Part shown: in pieces, positions 24,799-35,905 of the stretch
How positions within the stretch are numbered: position 1 is the stretch's first letter
Layout of the letters: every line of letters starts with the position of its first letter
From: Ahaetulla prasina
Lineage: Eukaryota; Chordata; Lepidosauria; Squamata; Colubridae
Assembly (NCBI RefSeq): GCF_028640845.1
Contig: NC_080546.1
Coordinates: 73,603,551-73,667,550, forward strand
Direction of reading: 5' to 3'
DNA: 64,000 nucleotides
The notes under the pieces: model-generated
What the model was told of the DNA's origin: nothing
Database searches by the model: none
The model's input: the letters and a program-made list of their open reading frames with translations, nothing else
Translations under genes and position numbers: made by a program

Positions 24799-25121
24799 TT
24801 AATTGTATCTTCTACTTCTCCTCTGTCCACGAGATCTGAGACCTATTAGGAGGAAGAAATTGTCATCAGTCATTTAAAGCAACCAATAATCTTATCCTAA
24901 GAACATTAGTTCAGACATAATTTTCACAATATCTTGGTTAAGTGAGCATAGGACTACATTCAACAAGTTACAGAAAAGTGTTAATTTTTTTCACCTCCTC
25001 TCTTTCTGCCATGCTGGGGGAATTTCCTCCTTCTTCCTGACCCACCACGATTTCGCTTTTGTTGCTTTCTATGATGGCTACGATAGAGGATTTTGCTTCT
25101 GATGGGTCTGAATCTTGCCAT
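24799..25121 (-). CDS. G1: diverged protamine-like nuclear basic protein, two exons
   Basis: Exon 1 is 25121-24995 and exon 2 is 24842-24799. The 152-bp intron has donor G|GTGAAA and acceptor CTAATAG|G. The spliced frame is open for 56 codons and then TAA. The product starts MARFRPIRSKILYRSHH, contains GGSGRRRK and HGRKRG before the junction, and ends RRSRRYN. It has 18 Arg and 5 Lys, far fewer Arg than G2, and no Cys. The MARFR start, exon-1 end, intron phase 1, 5'UTR block and poly-A region match G2, so it is a paralogue. Protamines replace histones in spermatid chromatin. The lower basicity could mean a transition-protein-like or relaxed role; that is inference. An unspliced frame also runs on to codon 70 from an upstream codon but ignores the conserved splice site. 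The intact frame argues against a pseudogene. Confidence 0.82.
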
Positions 25122-25137
25122 ATTTGTTTCTGTATCT

Positions 25138-25207
25138 GAGCTGTTGGGAGCTGGACCTGCTCTTCGTTGTCCTTTCAGAAGATTATACTCCAAGTGGCTA
25201 CTTTATC
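25138..25207 (-). promoter_or_regulatory. G1 leader block and weak TATA-like box
   Basis: Positions 25138-25179 align with the conserved leader block of G2 and G3 (TCTGAAAGG start, CAGGTCCAGCTC). A GATAAAG sequence at 25201-25207 occupies the TATA position but is weak. No clear CRE-like TGACATCA is present; ATCATCATCC lies in its place near 25240. Confidence 0.5.
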
Positions 25208-25319
25208 CTTTTTGAGAGCTAGAAAGCAAGTATAACAAAGGATGATGATGCTTCAGAGCACATCAATTATGATGAAATATAGTGACTACTCCTTTTTATG
25301 GAGATACTTTCCATAAAAG

Positions 25320-25790
25320 GAAAATTAAGGTGACATCATTGCACAGCCTTAGAAACATGCATAGACAACTGTCCCCCTTCCCCAAGTTATGTAAATTTTT
25401 CAAGCTCAATATTTTTTCCCATATACTTTGCCACCAGGAAAATCATCTAGGGAATTGTTTTTCCATGAGTCATTTATAATATTAACATCAGGAAAAACAA
25501 GAGATTGTATGTTTTTTGTGTTTCTCTTATCTGGTATATTATATATGTACTGTATATATGTATGTATATATGCTGTCAAAAAGATTTGTCCTGGTCGCTA
25601 TTAGGGTTTGGAAGGAGAAAAACAGATTTGACATTAACCCTGACAGAATTTCTGTCCTTGCAGCTCTTGCCTGATAGGAAACGGCAGTGCAGCCAGAAAT
25701 GTCTTTGTACAGAACTGTCTGCTGTGCCAATTGCACCTTCCTTGGGCACTCATGCCTTGCTATACGTAAGGGTGGGCATATGAGAGGGGT
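25320..25790. other. Gene-free stretch upstream of G1
   Basis: It contains TATATGTATG low complexity (25540-25572). No gene recognised. Confidence 0.5.
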
Positions 25791-25892
25791 GTTCAGGGGT
25801 TTGGAAGAACCTCTAGCTAAGATTCTGTGTAGTTCGGAGAACCCCCAAATCTCACTCCTGGCTGGCCCCGCCCACTCTTCCCAAGAGTCCCC

Positions 25893-26765
25893 ACATGGAA
25901 AAAAGAATCAGAACACTAAATACAAGCTTGATGGACATTACCTTGACGATGACCCTCACCCCATTAAAGACCTTGGAGTTTTCATATCAAATGATTTAAG
26001 TGCCAAAGCCCACTGCAACTACATTGCAAAAAAGGCTTTAAGAATTGTAAACTTAATCTTGCGCAGCTTCTTTTCCAGAAATATTACACTACTAATCAGA
26101 GCATACAAAACATTTGCAAAACCAATTCTTGAATACAGCTCGCCTGTCTGGAACCCACACCTCATTTCTGACATTAATACAACTGAGCGTGTCCAGAAAT
26201 ATTTTACAAGAAGAATTCTCTACTCCTCTGAATACAACAAAATACCTTATGCCACCAGACTTGAAATCCTGGGCTTAGAAAATTTAGAACTCCGCTGCCT
26301 TCGACATGACCTGAGTTTAATTCATAGAATCATCTGTTTACAATGTCCTTCCTGTTGAAGACTACATCAGCTTCAATCGCAACAATACACGAGCACACAA
26401 TAGATTTAAGCTTAATGTGAACCGTTCCAATCTTGATTGCAGAAAATATGATTTCAGTAACAGAATTGTTAATGCCTGGAATGCACTACCTGACTCTGTG
26501 GTCTCTTCCCAAAATCCCAAAATCTTTAAGCAAAGACTATCTACTATTGACCTCACCCCATTCCTAAGAGGTCTGTAAGGGGCATGCATAAGAGCACCAG
26601 CATGCCTACCGTTCCTGTCCTAATGTTATCTTGATTGTATCCAACTCGTATAATTATTTCATGCTTATACATATATATATGGTTATATGTCGTATAGTTA
26701 TTTCATGCTTATGTTTATATATACCATTGTGACAAAATAAATAAATAAAAATAAAATAAATAAAT
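25893..26765 (+). mobile_element. CR1-L3-type LINE 3' end
   Basis: It encodes IKDLGVFISNDLSAKAH, ILEYSSPVWNPHLIS and RVQKYFTRRIL. One frameshift near 26335 separates the last 75 codons (ending FLRGL-stop at 26576). The 3'UTR and (AAAT)n tail are intact. It was inserted into or beside an ACCGG-type repeat (25795-25890), whose other half seems to be at 26770-27080. Confidence 0.78.
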
Positions 26766-27847
26766 GGCCCATTTTGGATGTAGGTAAGCACAGGGCTTGC
26801 ACGGTGGCTTGGGGAGGGCAAAAAACAGGCCTACCAGAAGTTTGGGGAGCCCAGAAATGGGCCCGTTCCTGGCCTCCAGAGGGCCTCCAGAACCTGGGGA
26901 GGCCATTTACACTCTCCTGGAAGCTCGAGGAAAGCCTCTGGAACCCGGGGAGGGCAATCCCCCCCACCATGGTGCAGGAGGCTGATTAGGCCATGCTCAC
27001 CATGGTCACGCCCACACAGCAACTGGGCAGGTAACCCCTTTTGAAGCCCACCCCTGGCTATACCCTTGGGCAGGTAAATTTTTGAAGCCCACCCTATACG
27101 GATGATGAAACTGCCTCTGAAGATCACTCAAAAGAATGGTTATTAAACTAGGGGTAATTTGGGCATACCCAGGATATGATGAAGCAATTTGTATCTGTTG
27201 GGAAGTGAAGGATTCAGTTTGGGACTGTCACTGATGAAATGCTTCTGGGGTTTGCTTTTTTTGGGTGGTGGGAGGAGGAAGAGTGTAATGATATTATTTG
27301 AGGTTACACAATTTAAGAACTGCTGACTCAGAAGTTACAGCTGGTCCCAGTGGTGAAATGCACTTACCTTCGCTACCAGTTCAGGAATGTGAGCGTGCAC
27401 ATGCCCACGTGCAGAGGGTCAAAAATGGGGCGTAATGACATCCTGGTGGGTGGGCGGAGCCTCCCGCCACCGGCGCTACCGGTTCGCACGAGCTGGATAG
27501 ATCCGACCAGATTTCACTGCTGGCTGGTCCCAGAATGGAGTGGTGTGAATAGTTACCAGCACGCCTCAGTGTGCTCATGTAACATGTTTGCAATGGAGTG
27601 CATTGATTACTAGTGAATGTCTGGCTGCACTTTAAAGTGCTGGCTGTTACATAGAAAGAACTTCATGCCATAAGGTCTGGTTATCTGAGGGATTGCCTAT
27701 CTCCACTTGTTTCTACCTGTCCCATAATATTTGACAGACATGGCTCATTTCTCATTCCATCTCTCAAAGCAGTACAATCTTAGGGGGCTAAAGAAACTTG
27801 TATTATCTCTCATGGTGCCCATCCTTTAGAACAGCATACACCTACAG
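26766..27847. repeat. ACCGG-type repeat pieces and unassigned sequence
   Basis: Positions 26766-27080 (GGCCTCCAGAACCTGGGG, CACGCCCACACAGC) and 27350-27530 (GGTGAAATGCACTTACC, CTACCGGTTCGCACGAG) belong to the same diffuse interspersed family as 28145-28320. GC-rich open frames on both strands follow from composition. No gene recognised. Confidence 0.5.
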
Positions 27848-27982
27848 CAGGGGTGTCACACTCACAATGACATGTCATCATGAGACGTATTGCAACTTCC
27901 CCCTCCCCTTTGTTAAAATAGGGTGGGCATGGCCAGTGCATGACTCATCCGGCTTGCGGGGGCTGCGAGTTTGACACCCCTG
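27848..27982. mobile_element. hAT MITE with perfect 8-bp target duplication
   Basis: It starts CAGGGGTGTCACACTCA and ends GAGTTTGACACCCCTG. ACCTACAG flanks it on both sides (27840-27847 and 27983-27990). It is 135 bp, non-coding. Confidence 0.88.
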
Positions 27983-28144
27983 ACCTACAGTTTCAAACTG
28001 ATTTAAATTGGCCTTAGAGATCTAGATTTACTTATGTTGGGTTTGTTTGTAGTGCCCATCTCTTCCCTCTGTTAGGATCATATTTATTTATTTGCGGTCT
28101 TATATGCTGTAGGCTTTATTTTTGATTTTTATGTTGGTTAGAGT

Positions 28145-28320
28145 CCAGCGGTGAAATGCACTTATCTTCAATACCAGTGCAGAAATGTGAGTGTGCACAC
28201 CTCTTCTGCACATGCAGAAAAATGGGACGTAATGACGTCCTGGCAGGTGGGTGGAGCCTCCTGCCGCCGGCCCTACTGGTTCGCATGAGCTGGATAGATC
28301 TGGCTGGATTTCACCGCTGT
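28145..28320 (+). repeat. Interspersed ACCGG-type repeat
   Basis: CAGCGGTGAAATGCACTTAT through TGGATTTCACCGCTG. The ends form an inverted repeat (CAGCGGTGAAAT / ATTTCACCGCTG), which supports a hAT-like MITE origin for the whole family. Confidence 0.65.
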
Positions 28321-29050
28321 TAGAATCCCTGTTGAATTGACTGAGTTTAGAAGTTAAACAGATACACACACACTGTCTCTCACACATACACTACAGTTGA
28401 TGAGTAGGGCAATGTTTATGGTTCCAGAGATGATAAAGGGTTGCAGGATTAGTTTTCTACCATTTGATATCCTTTTCTGATGAAAACATTTTCTTGTTTG
28501 CCTTTGTGGAAAAAATAAAAGTTTTAACATTCTACTGTTAAAATATGGATGTTCAATTCTGCACATTCTGAACAATACCATTTTCATGGAGAACTCCTTC
28601 CATTTGATGTCTTCAATGGCTAAATGAAAATAAAAAACTAAATGCTTTGGAGAATTAGGAAATTCTCCAGACATTTTGATGCATTGTAGAAAAAAAGGGG
28701 TTAAAATGTCGTCTTTCATCAAGTGATACTCTTATGGTATCTACAGTATATCTCTTCTATGAATGTATAGTGTTCTAGTTGCAGAAGTTGCTTTCTGAAT
28801 CCAACTTTCCATATGCCTAAAAATGTATGATTGATGTACAGCACCGTTCGTTACTTTTGCTCTGGTACTATAGAACAGGGTATGGTATGTGACTCCAGAA
28901 CACGAGGAACTGCTGTACTAATTGTACAGTTGATTCACGTATCTGCAGAATACATAGTGCTTAAAGTTCTCAGAAATGTGGGATGAATTCTTTTCCATAT
29001 TAATTAAAACACACATTTTTCATAGAACATTTTGTTCAACAGTCTTGGGT
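28321..29050. other. Gene-free stretch
   Basis: The minus-strand frame 28722-28354 is open for 122 codons but has no recognised domain and average AT-rich composition; probably chance. Confidence 0.45.
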
Positions 29051-29059
29051 CATTAGGCA

Positions 29060-29365
29060 AGTAGGAAATTTTGAAGAGATGTTACAAGTGCCACCATAAA
29101 GTGGCTGTTCTGAGAGTCTGGTGCCGGCGGACCCGGGAAGTGCGGCGGTCCATTGTGCATGCACGAGCCGGCATCCAGCCTTCCGGGTTGGCGTCGCGCA
29201 CATGTGCAATAGATTGCCGCACTTACGGGGTTGCTGGCACTGCACACACGACGGCCAGCTGGTTGGCGTGCATTTGAGTGCACGAATGTGATAGGAGCCG
29301 GCAAGGCCACACATTTGGCACGGGACGGTTTCGTGTGCCATTATTTGAATCCCACCACTGATTGT
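29060..29365. repeat. CpG-rich interspersed repeat
   Basis: This is a GC-rich island in AT-rich surroundings with GCCGGCGGACCCGGGAAG and GCATGCACGAGCCGGCATC. It ends GAATCCCACCACTG, the right terminus of the CAGTGGTG MITE family. It is therefore likely a MITE with a foreign interior rather than a promoter CpG island. Confidence 0.5.
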
Positions 29366-31119
29366 AACGTAATGTAATATTTGTTTTTAGAAGCCTTGTA
29401 TTTCCATTATAAATTTGTGAGCCATAAAGACATTTCAGAAAGCAACATACTGTAGGTGTCCAGTCAGAAATTTGTCCTGGACAAATTTACAATATTTGAC
29501 ACTTAAGTTGTCACAGAAGAAGGCTTGAAAGTGCTCCACCCAGACTTCAAGCAAAATCATTATATATTTGGCCCAGAAGTAACTTTGCAAAAGGAATAGG
29601 CTTTAAAGTGCCAGAAAACAGCATAATTCTGTTTTTTTCTGCCAATGGTCCAGTTAGTCTTCCCGTTTTTCCTTTTCAACAGGCTTTTAAAAGATTATTT
29701 TTGGAGAAGAAGCTACTTCCCAAAGGTGGCTGACATCATTAACTCTAAAAGCCCCGCATGTTTCTAGTCTAACACTGACTTCCATTTGCTGTAAAACTAA
29801 AAGTTAGATTCAAATTTAATTTGACATGGCTACTGGAATCTCCTGATCTGTACAAAGTTGAAATCTGGAATATCTATAGAGAACTGTGAATGAACATTGA
29901 ACGCAGCTTGCTGGCCATATCTTATGAATCAGTGGTGAAATGTAAAATTTGTTACTTACCAGTTCTGTGGGCGTGGCTTGGGGGGGGGTAATGGAGTTGA
30001 TTTATTTTTAGATTTTTTTAAAAATGAAGTCAATTTCCTAGAATCTGCCTAGACCAAAAAATATAGGGTGCTCCTGCCTGAAGGACTTTTATTACAAAAA
30101 GAGATGGATAAAATGATTGTAGTTATGGACTCCTCAAATTTATGTTAATTGTTAAGTTTTAGAAACACCAGCCATTAAGACTAATGCAACCAAACCAATG
30201 GCCAATTTTAGTTATTCCTTACTACTCGACCTTTGGGGGTGGGGGGAGGAAGGTGCTGGATTAAAGCCATTCTGAACTTTGACAGAAACAGATCCAATGA
30301 ATGCTAGAAAGGATATTTTAGTATTGTATTTGTCCTGATGGCATGTTAAACAACCCTTTGCTAAGATCCTAAAATATTCTTTAAAAATGAGTATAAGTGG
30401 TACAAAATTGCCCTTGCAATTACCCTGTATGGTTGAGAATGTATCATCTACCTACTGGAATGGTTATCAATCCCATGGCGTATATAGGTCAAAAATACAT
30501 TTATTTTCATTGCTAGGTTTTGGCAGAAAATTCCGAGTGTTATTGCTGTTATACTGGTAGAATCATATGGTTACTGGTCACGTATAAGGACTGCAATATA
30601 AGGACTGCAATATAACAGAAATATTAAGAATAAAAACGTGTTTTTCTTTTGCTGCTGGCTGCATGACAAGCTGTGGCCCAGATGTTGGAAAAATCTTCAA
30701 GTTTGTTTAAGACTCTCTGGTATGCTGAGATGCAGAATGTGGTCCTTGCAGAGAAAATTACAACTTGGAGACTATTATAGGCTCAGTTACAACAGACATT
30801 TCAGAGCAAGTGTGGTCTCAGCTGAAAGCAATAATTTTGTGACTACGATAAATTATTGTAGACTCTACAATGATTTCTCTAATTTCAACAATTTTGGATT
30901 TTTATTCATTATTCTTACTTTTTTCCATTTCTATTATATTACAATCATGCTCTTTTACTCTGTATTCCGTTTCCATTGCTTAGTGTTTAGCCTGAATTAT
31001 TGTACATAGTATGATACTGATTGCATTTGTTGTAAAATAAAAATTAGTTAAAACAAAGCAATGGATTCCAAAAACAAAGATAGCAGTAAAACCCAACATG
31101 CAATTTTCATGAAATTAAT
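29366..31119. other. Gene-free stretch
   Basis: No gene recognised. A short ACCGG-like end lies near 29930-29985. The frame at 30638-31009 is open for 123 codons but has no recognisable domain. Confidence 0.45.
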
Positions 31120-31750
31120 TAATTTTGTCAAATACATATTAAATAATATATCTAAGCATGAATTGAATACATATAATGAATACAACTAAAAGGAACATTA
31201 GGACAGGAATGGCAGGAATGCTGTTGCTCTTATGCACGCCCCTTACAGACCTCTTAGGAATGGGGTGAGGTCAACAGTAGACAGTCTTAGGTTAAAGTTT
31301 TGGGGATTTGGGGATGAGATCACAGAGTCTGGTACTGCATTCCAGGCATTAACAACTCGTTACTGAAGTCATATTTTCTGCAATCGAGATTGGAGCGGTT
31401 CACTTTTAAGTTTGAATCTGTTGTGTGCTTGTGTATTGTTGTGGTTGAAGCTGAAGTAGTCATTGACAGGAAGGACATTGTAGCGGATGATTTTATGAGC
31501 TATGCTCAGGTCATACGGAAGGTGGCGTAGTTCTAAATTTTCTAAACCCAGAATTTCAAGTCTGGTAGCATAAGGTACTTTGTTGCGAGCAGAGGAATGG
31601 AGGAAATATTTCTGGATGCGCTCAATTGTATTAATCTCCGATACGCAGTGTGGGTTCCAGACAGATGAGCTGTATTCGAGAATTGGTCTAGCAAATGTTT
31701 TGTATGCCTTGGTTAGTAGTGTAATCTTAATCTTAATGTTCTTAATGATC
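31120..31750 (-). mobile_element. CR1-L3-type LINE 3' fragment
   Basis: The reverse complement carries the same 3'UTR (GGGGCGTGCATAAGAGCA) and RT-end codons as 6891-7830, including the AATTCTCGAATACAGCTCAT region that encodes LEYSS. Several indels break the frame. Confidence 0.75.
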
Positions 31751-32560
31751 AGATTTTCTCAATTGTATTGAGCAATTTCTGGAAAGGCTTAATTTTTGAA
31801 ACCAGTCCTCTTCAATAGTTCTAAAATGTTGCAAAGATCAGAAAAAAAGCAGAAGACATTTTTGCAGTAGTTTAAGATTAACAAAATGAGCTTGCTACAG
31901 AAGGTTAATCCTTCTGAAAAGTTTTCCCATTTCTTGGGACCAGGTCTGCCTAATTCAAGTCAATTCTAATTTCTAGGTTCCCCATCTAGGTTACATCCAT
32001 GAAATGCTGTGGTAGCATCAATATTTAAATCTATCTGCATATTGTACTGAATTAGTCAGTGGGAAAGCCACCAGATAAAATCTTGATACCATGTGAGAAA
32101 AATAGGGTTTGATTCTGTTAATTTACGTTTCTAAAGTATTCACTGATCAATGCTGTATATATATAATTTGTATATAATTCATAAACGTTTCTCAGTAAGA
32201 TTGTATTCTTACACACTCAAGTAATCTTTGCTGGTTTTAAGAAAGCGAGGAGAAGGATGGTGGGGAAAGTCGAAGAAGGATGAGAAGGGTAGAAAGGATT
32301 AAGGGAGGGAGTGGCGGTCGAGCAGCCATGATGGAGTATAATTTGAGTATAGGATCGATTGTTGGATAAGTGATTGTATTGTACACTGGTCAAATTGTGG
32401 GAATTATTATGGAAAATAAAAAATTTTGCTTTGCAAAAAAAGAATCATTGATCAAACAGCTTAGAGGATTGTGTTAGAAATTGCTTCCAAATATTGGCAT
32501 TTTTTTCTATTTTACTTATTCAAAATTCCTTTCATTATTTTATACATGCCGTAATGAATG
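31751..32560. other. Gene-free stretch downstream of G2
   Basis: Positions 32230-32440 (GAAGGATGAGAAGGGTAGAA then GGAAAATAAAAAATTTTGC) look like a LINE 3' end with purine-rich 3'UTR, possibly L1-type. Nothing else recognised. Confidence 0.45.
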
Positions 32561-32588
32561 ACTAAGACACAAAAATAAAATGTCAATG

Positions 32589-32594
32589 TTTATT
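32589..32594 (-). terminator. Polyadenylation signal of G2
   Basis: The minus strand reads CACCTGTCAATAAACATTGA about 160 bp after the G2 stop. It shares CTGTCAATAAA with the other three genes. Confidence 0.85.
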
Positions 32595-32753
32595 GACAGG
32601 TGGTATTGTTCAAATTGTTTCAGCCTCTTGTTTCTAGGGGAAGTCATCCTGGGTGTTCTCTTGAGAAGGTTTTCATTTTTCATTTTTTGGCAGATTCTCT
32701 AAAGAGGCCGGCAGTGTCAGGAGTCCAAGATGGAAGAATCATGTAGATGGAAC

Positions 32754-33035
32754 TTAATCTTTCTTGCCTCTCCCTCTTCTCCTTCTGCGACCATGCCTAC
32801 GACCTAATCAGTATAGAAAAGAAATTTGGTCAAATCTTGTCCCTGAATCGTGAGTTCCATGAAATAAGCGTTCAAAACATTTTAAAGTTTCTCTCAAAAT
32901 TGGTTTTTTTAAAAAAGTACCTTTCCTTCTGCCATGGCGCCTTCTCCTCCTCCTCCTTCCACCTTTACCTCCACGTCGCCTCCTCCGACGGCGGCGACTG
33001 AGGCTCCGGCTCCGGCTGCGTCTGAATCTTGCCAT
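32754..33035 (-). CDS. PRM1: G2: protamine (sperm nuclear basic protein), two exons
   Basis: Exon 1 is 33035-32921, exon 2 is 32803-32754, and the 117-bp intron has donor G|GTACTT and acceptor TGATTAG|G. The product has 54 aa, starting MARFRRSRSRSLS, then R8, GGKGG, R7, HGRRKG, RRHGRRRRRG and ending KKD. It has 30 Arg (56%), 4 Lys and no Cys. The M-A-R-F-R start, SRSRS phosphorylation-type motif and Arg runs are those of protamine 1. The single short intron is also typical of PRM1. It binds DNA in the sperm nucleus and replaces histones and transition proteins. Lack of Cys means no disulfide cross-linking of the kind seen in placental mammals. A TATAAAAAG box lies about 100 bp upstream. The unspliced frame runs on to 75 codons and is not the product. 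The symbol marks family membership; strict orthology with PRM1 is not shown. Confidence 0.92.
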
Positions 33036-33067
33036 TTGAGATGGTGCTTTTGTCTTTCAAGCTCTTT

Positions 33068-33106
33068 GCAGCTGGAGCTCCACCTGTTCTTGATGGGCCT
33101 TTCAGA
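33068..33106 (-). promoter_or_regulatory. Conserved 5'UTR block of G2
   Basis: This 39-bp leader segment aligns with G3 at 37836-37874 with four differences, counting one gap, and more loosely with G1 at 25138-25179. It lies between the TATA box and the start codon. Protamine mRNAs are stored untranslated in spermatids, so a translational control role is possible (inference). Confidence 0.6.
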
Positions 33107-33135
33107 GCTTAAGGCTGGAGGCTTGCAGCTCTGCC

Positions 33136-33177
33136 CTTTTTATAACCAAATGGGAAGCCCAAAAATGGCTAGTGATG
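33136..33177 (-). promoter_or_regulatory. G2 promoter: TATA box and upstream CATCACTAGC element
   Basis: TATAAAAAG (33136-33144, minus sense) sits about 100 bp before the ATG. CATCAC (33172-33177) followed by TAGCC lies about 30 bp further upstream. It matches the position of TGACATCATTAGCC in G3, where it forms a CRE-like box. Confidence 0.7.
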
Positions 33178-33606
33178 CTCTGCTTAGTTGTGATGAAATA
33201 CAATGGGTGACCATTGTTGCTAGCAAGTGAAAGGTTAAATCCACCTAGAGGCCCATATATGGCAAATTAAAACTGCAAATATAAATCATATTAAAAAGCA
33301 TAAACAAATTAAATTGCCTAGCAGAGTTTAGAAATTAATACTTCCAAGGTTTAATTACGTGTTATACAGACTCCAAATATTCTTTTTCCTCTTCATTAAC
33401 CTTGCATTTTATTTATTATGGCTATTGATACTTTTTTCATACGCCATTGTGTGGACATTGATATATACTGTAATGTATTTTTGGTTATTTTATTTTCTAT
33501 GCAGCACCTCCAGCTTGATTTAGTTATTTGATTTGATACAAGTTTGAATTTGATTATATATATATATATATTTGTTTTCTGAGGTTTTCGCGGGTGTTTG
33601 TATGTA
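33178..33606. other. Gene-free stretch upstream of G2
   Basis: AT-rich with a (TA)n run at 33556-33571. No gene recognised. Confidence 0.5.
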
Positions 33607-33839
33607 GATCTTTGGTTATTCGGGTTTTCTCCCGCGTAAAATTGGAAGTGTCTTGGCGACGTTTCGACGAAGTCTCATTCGTCTTGCTCCCAGAAGCACG
33701 AAGCTGAAGCCTGAAGCTTCGGGCTTTTGCTCCCAGAAGCACGAAGCTGAAGCCTGAAGATGACGAATGAGACTTCGTCGAAACGTCGCCAAGACACTTC
33801 CAATTTTACGCGGGAGAAAACCCGAATAACCAAAGACCT
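33607..33839. mobile_element. Inverted Penelope-like ends with hammerhead-like motif
   Basis: Arms 33607-33684 and 33762-33839 are reverse complements over 78 bp with one mismatch. Between them TTGCTCCCAGAAGCACGAAG and the following 13 bases occur twice (33684-33716 and 33727-33759). The right copy reads CTGAAGATGACGAATGAG then ACTTCGTCGAAACGTC. The order CTGA-GA, hairpin stem, GAAAC, GTC is that of hammerhead ribozymes carried by Penelope-like retroelements. Family assignment is from recall. Confidence 0.5.
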
Positions 33840-33840
33840 A

Positions 33841-33841
33841 C

Positions 33842-33872
<31 letters not shown>

Positions 33873-33916
33873 CATACATACATACATACATACACACATA
33901 CATACACACACACACA

Positions 33917-33958
<42 letters not shown>
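33841..33958. repeat. Compound microsatellite (TA)n(CATA)n(CA)n(TG)n
   Basis: The tract changes motif stepwise: TA, then CATA, then CA, then GT. The final CA to TG switch makes a short perfect inverted repeat. Confidence 0.95.
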
Positions 33959-33961
<3 letters not shown>

Positions 33962-34195
33962 GGTAAAGGTTTCCCCGCACATGCGTGCTAGTCGTTTCCG
34001 GCTCTAGGAACAGTGCTCATCTCCGTTTCTAAGTTGAAGAGCCAGTGCTGTCCAATGACATCTCTGTGGTCATGTGGCCAGCATGACTCGACACCAGAAG
34101 TGCACGGAGCACTGTTACCTTCCCACCAAAGGTGGTCCCTGTTTTTCTACTTGCATTTTCTACATGCTTTCGAACTGCTAGGTTGGCAGAAGTTA
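33955..34195 (-). mobile_element. tRNA-derived SINE (family B), 5'-truncated
   Basis: It contains GTAAAGGTAAAGG, the reverse of the CCTTTACCTTTAC tail, and GCTAGTCGTTTCCGGCTC. The tRNA-like head seen at 17300-17390 is missing. Confidence 0.7.
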
Positions 34196-35470
34196 GTTGT
34201 TTATTTATTAATATCTTTAAATGGCTTGGTTGAAGAAGAGTGGAAGACCAGTGGAGCCTTTTAAGGAATTTGTGTATTCCATAGTTTGGGAACTACACAA
34301 GAGATTGTTCCCTGTGGCCAACAAGCAGACCTCTGAATGAAAATTTACATTCAGGTGTAGTCATCCCTAAAATAATAAAGTAGTATTGTTCTAATAGTCC
34401 AACTCATAACTCCACTGTAACGGTTCAGATTTATTGTTTCCTGGAAGTGCCCGATCACAAGACTTAGTGCTTTTTCAATAATATTAGTCTGAAATTGTAT
34501 ATTTGAAGCTGGACTAAAAATTTCCACATTAAGATGCTATGTTAGCTTTTAAAATCCCTTGGAGGCTGAGTGAATGGCCGCACAGTGCACTTTTCCTGTT
34601 TCAAATTTATTTCTGCTTACTCTGACTATTGTTGGAATGGTATGACATGTTTGGCATAGTGTTATGCTCAAACAAAGCATTAGAACATATCCAATTGTAC
34701 CTTAGCTTGTAGAGGCCAATCCATTAGAGCTTTAGTTATGAGGTGGTCAAAGACCTAATGAGGATATATTTTTATTAGCACAGGAATGCCATAAGTTGGA
34801 ATGGCATAAATTATATTTTCTCTGACCTAAGGCATATTATTAATTAAATCTTGTATTTGAGTACAAAATAGGTCATTAAAAAGAAAGTAAATGATGTATT
34901 GTTATAGTGATGTCATGCCTGAAATTGTTTTGTAACAAATTAAAATTGGGAGCATGAATGTTACTATACTTGCTTACAAAATCATTCCAATAGAAGCTAA
35001 AGTGACCCAAAGCTCACTCTTCAATCTTGCTTATTGAATTTTAATACTTTGGATGTAACTGACATGAGGATGTCATACTTGGCATTGCCTCAACCTATTA
35101 AGCAAAATAAAGCTATGACAATGATAAAAAGAAAGCATCTTTACGTTATTAATAGCCTATATAAAATGAGATGCTTAGTGTGTGTGTGTGTGTGTGTGTG
35201 TGTAGAGAACCTGAGAACAAAATTCCTAAAAAGTCATGTGAACACAAAAGATACCATCACTGACAATTTTTTTACTAGTAGCTAACTGCAACTTATTTGA
35301 CACAAGTAAATTTCTAATTGTACTCGAAGTCACAACAATGATCCAGCTGCCATATTCTGTGCTAACTGCAGCTTTCATTCAGCTTAATTCAAAATAAATT
35401 TAAAATAATCTAAATGGGGATTGACAGTGAATGGACTAGTGTGGATGTTATCTATGTCCTGGATTAATCA
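34196..35470. other. Gene-free stretch
   Basis: It includes a (TG)13 tract at 35178-35204. Nothing else recognised. Confidence 0.5.
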
Positions 35471-35474
35471 AATG

Positions 35475-35905
35475 TCAGGGTTCCAAGTAACACCCCCAAC
35501 AAAAGAAGACTCTGAGTCTTAAGTTTCCTCAAAGTTCCATTTTATTAGAGATATCATATTGGCACATCTGGGAAAACCCGAATCTGAAAGCTTCCAGGAT
35601 TTCCCTTCCCAAGGGAAAGTTCAAATCCCTGTTCAATACCCACATGTCCATCACATGGTCCAATCAAAGCACCATCCCAACTGGAGATGCCTCCCAGTTC
35701 CAACCCTCTAGGTGCAGGGCAAGATGTTCTTGACTCCCTGAGAAAGAATGTTATTATGGCTATATATCACCTTTGCTCCATACACAGTAGTAAATGCGGC
35801 AGGCCTGAAGCTCCAAGGCAAAAGATGGCTTCCAGGTCTGACATCACAAGTGACAAGCACTCCAAAGCAAGAGAGGCCGATTGATTGAACCTCAACTGAT
35901 GAAAT
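35475..35905 (-). mobile_element. Candidate solo LTR
   Basis: On the minus strand the block ends GGAACCCTGACA. It has an AATAAAATGG poly-A signal (plus 35540-35546) and upstream a TATATAGCC sequence (plus 35759-35767), the LTR order. The start could not be fixed and no target duplication was found. Confidence 0.4.

Noticed and set aside
24981..25193. 70-codon unspliced frame at G1
   Set aside because: It reads through the conserved donor site and begins upstream of the family start MARFR; the spliced 56-codon frame fits the other three genes.
28354..28722. 122-codon minus-strand frame as a host gene
   Set aside because: No domain, splice context or repeat match; typical chance frame length for this composition.
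29060..29365. CpG island promoter
   Set aside because: The block ends in a MITE terminus and no gene starts near it.
30638..31009. 123-codon plus-strand frame as a host gene
   Set aside because: Hydrophobic, Phe-rich and without domain; no promoter or poly-A context.
32808..33035. 75-codon unspliced frame at G2
   Set aside because: Beyond HGRRK it is intron sequence; the exon 2 frame at 32803-32754 restores an Arg-rich end.
32934..33230. 98-codon Pro/Ser-rich plus-strand frame
   Set aside because: It is the antisense shadow of the Arg-rich G2 exon 1.
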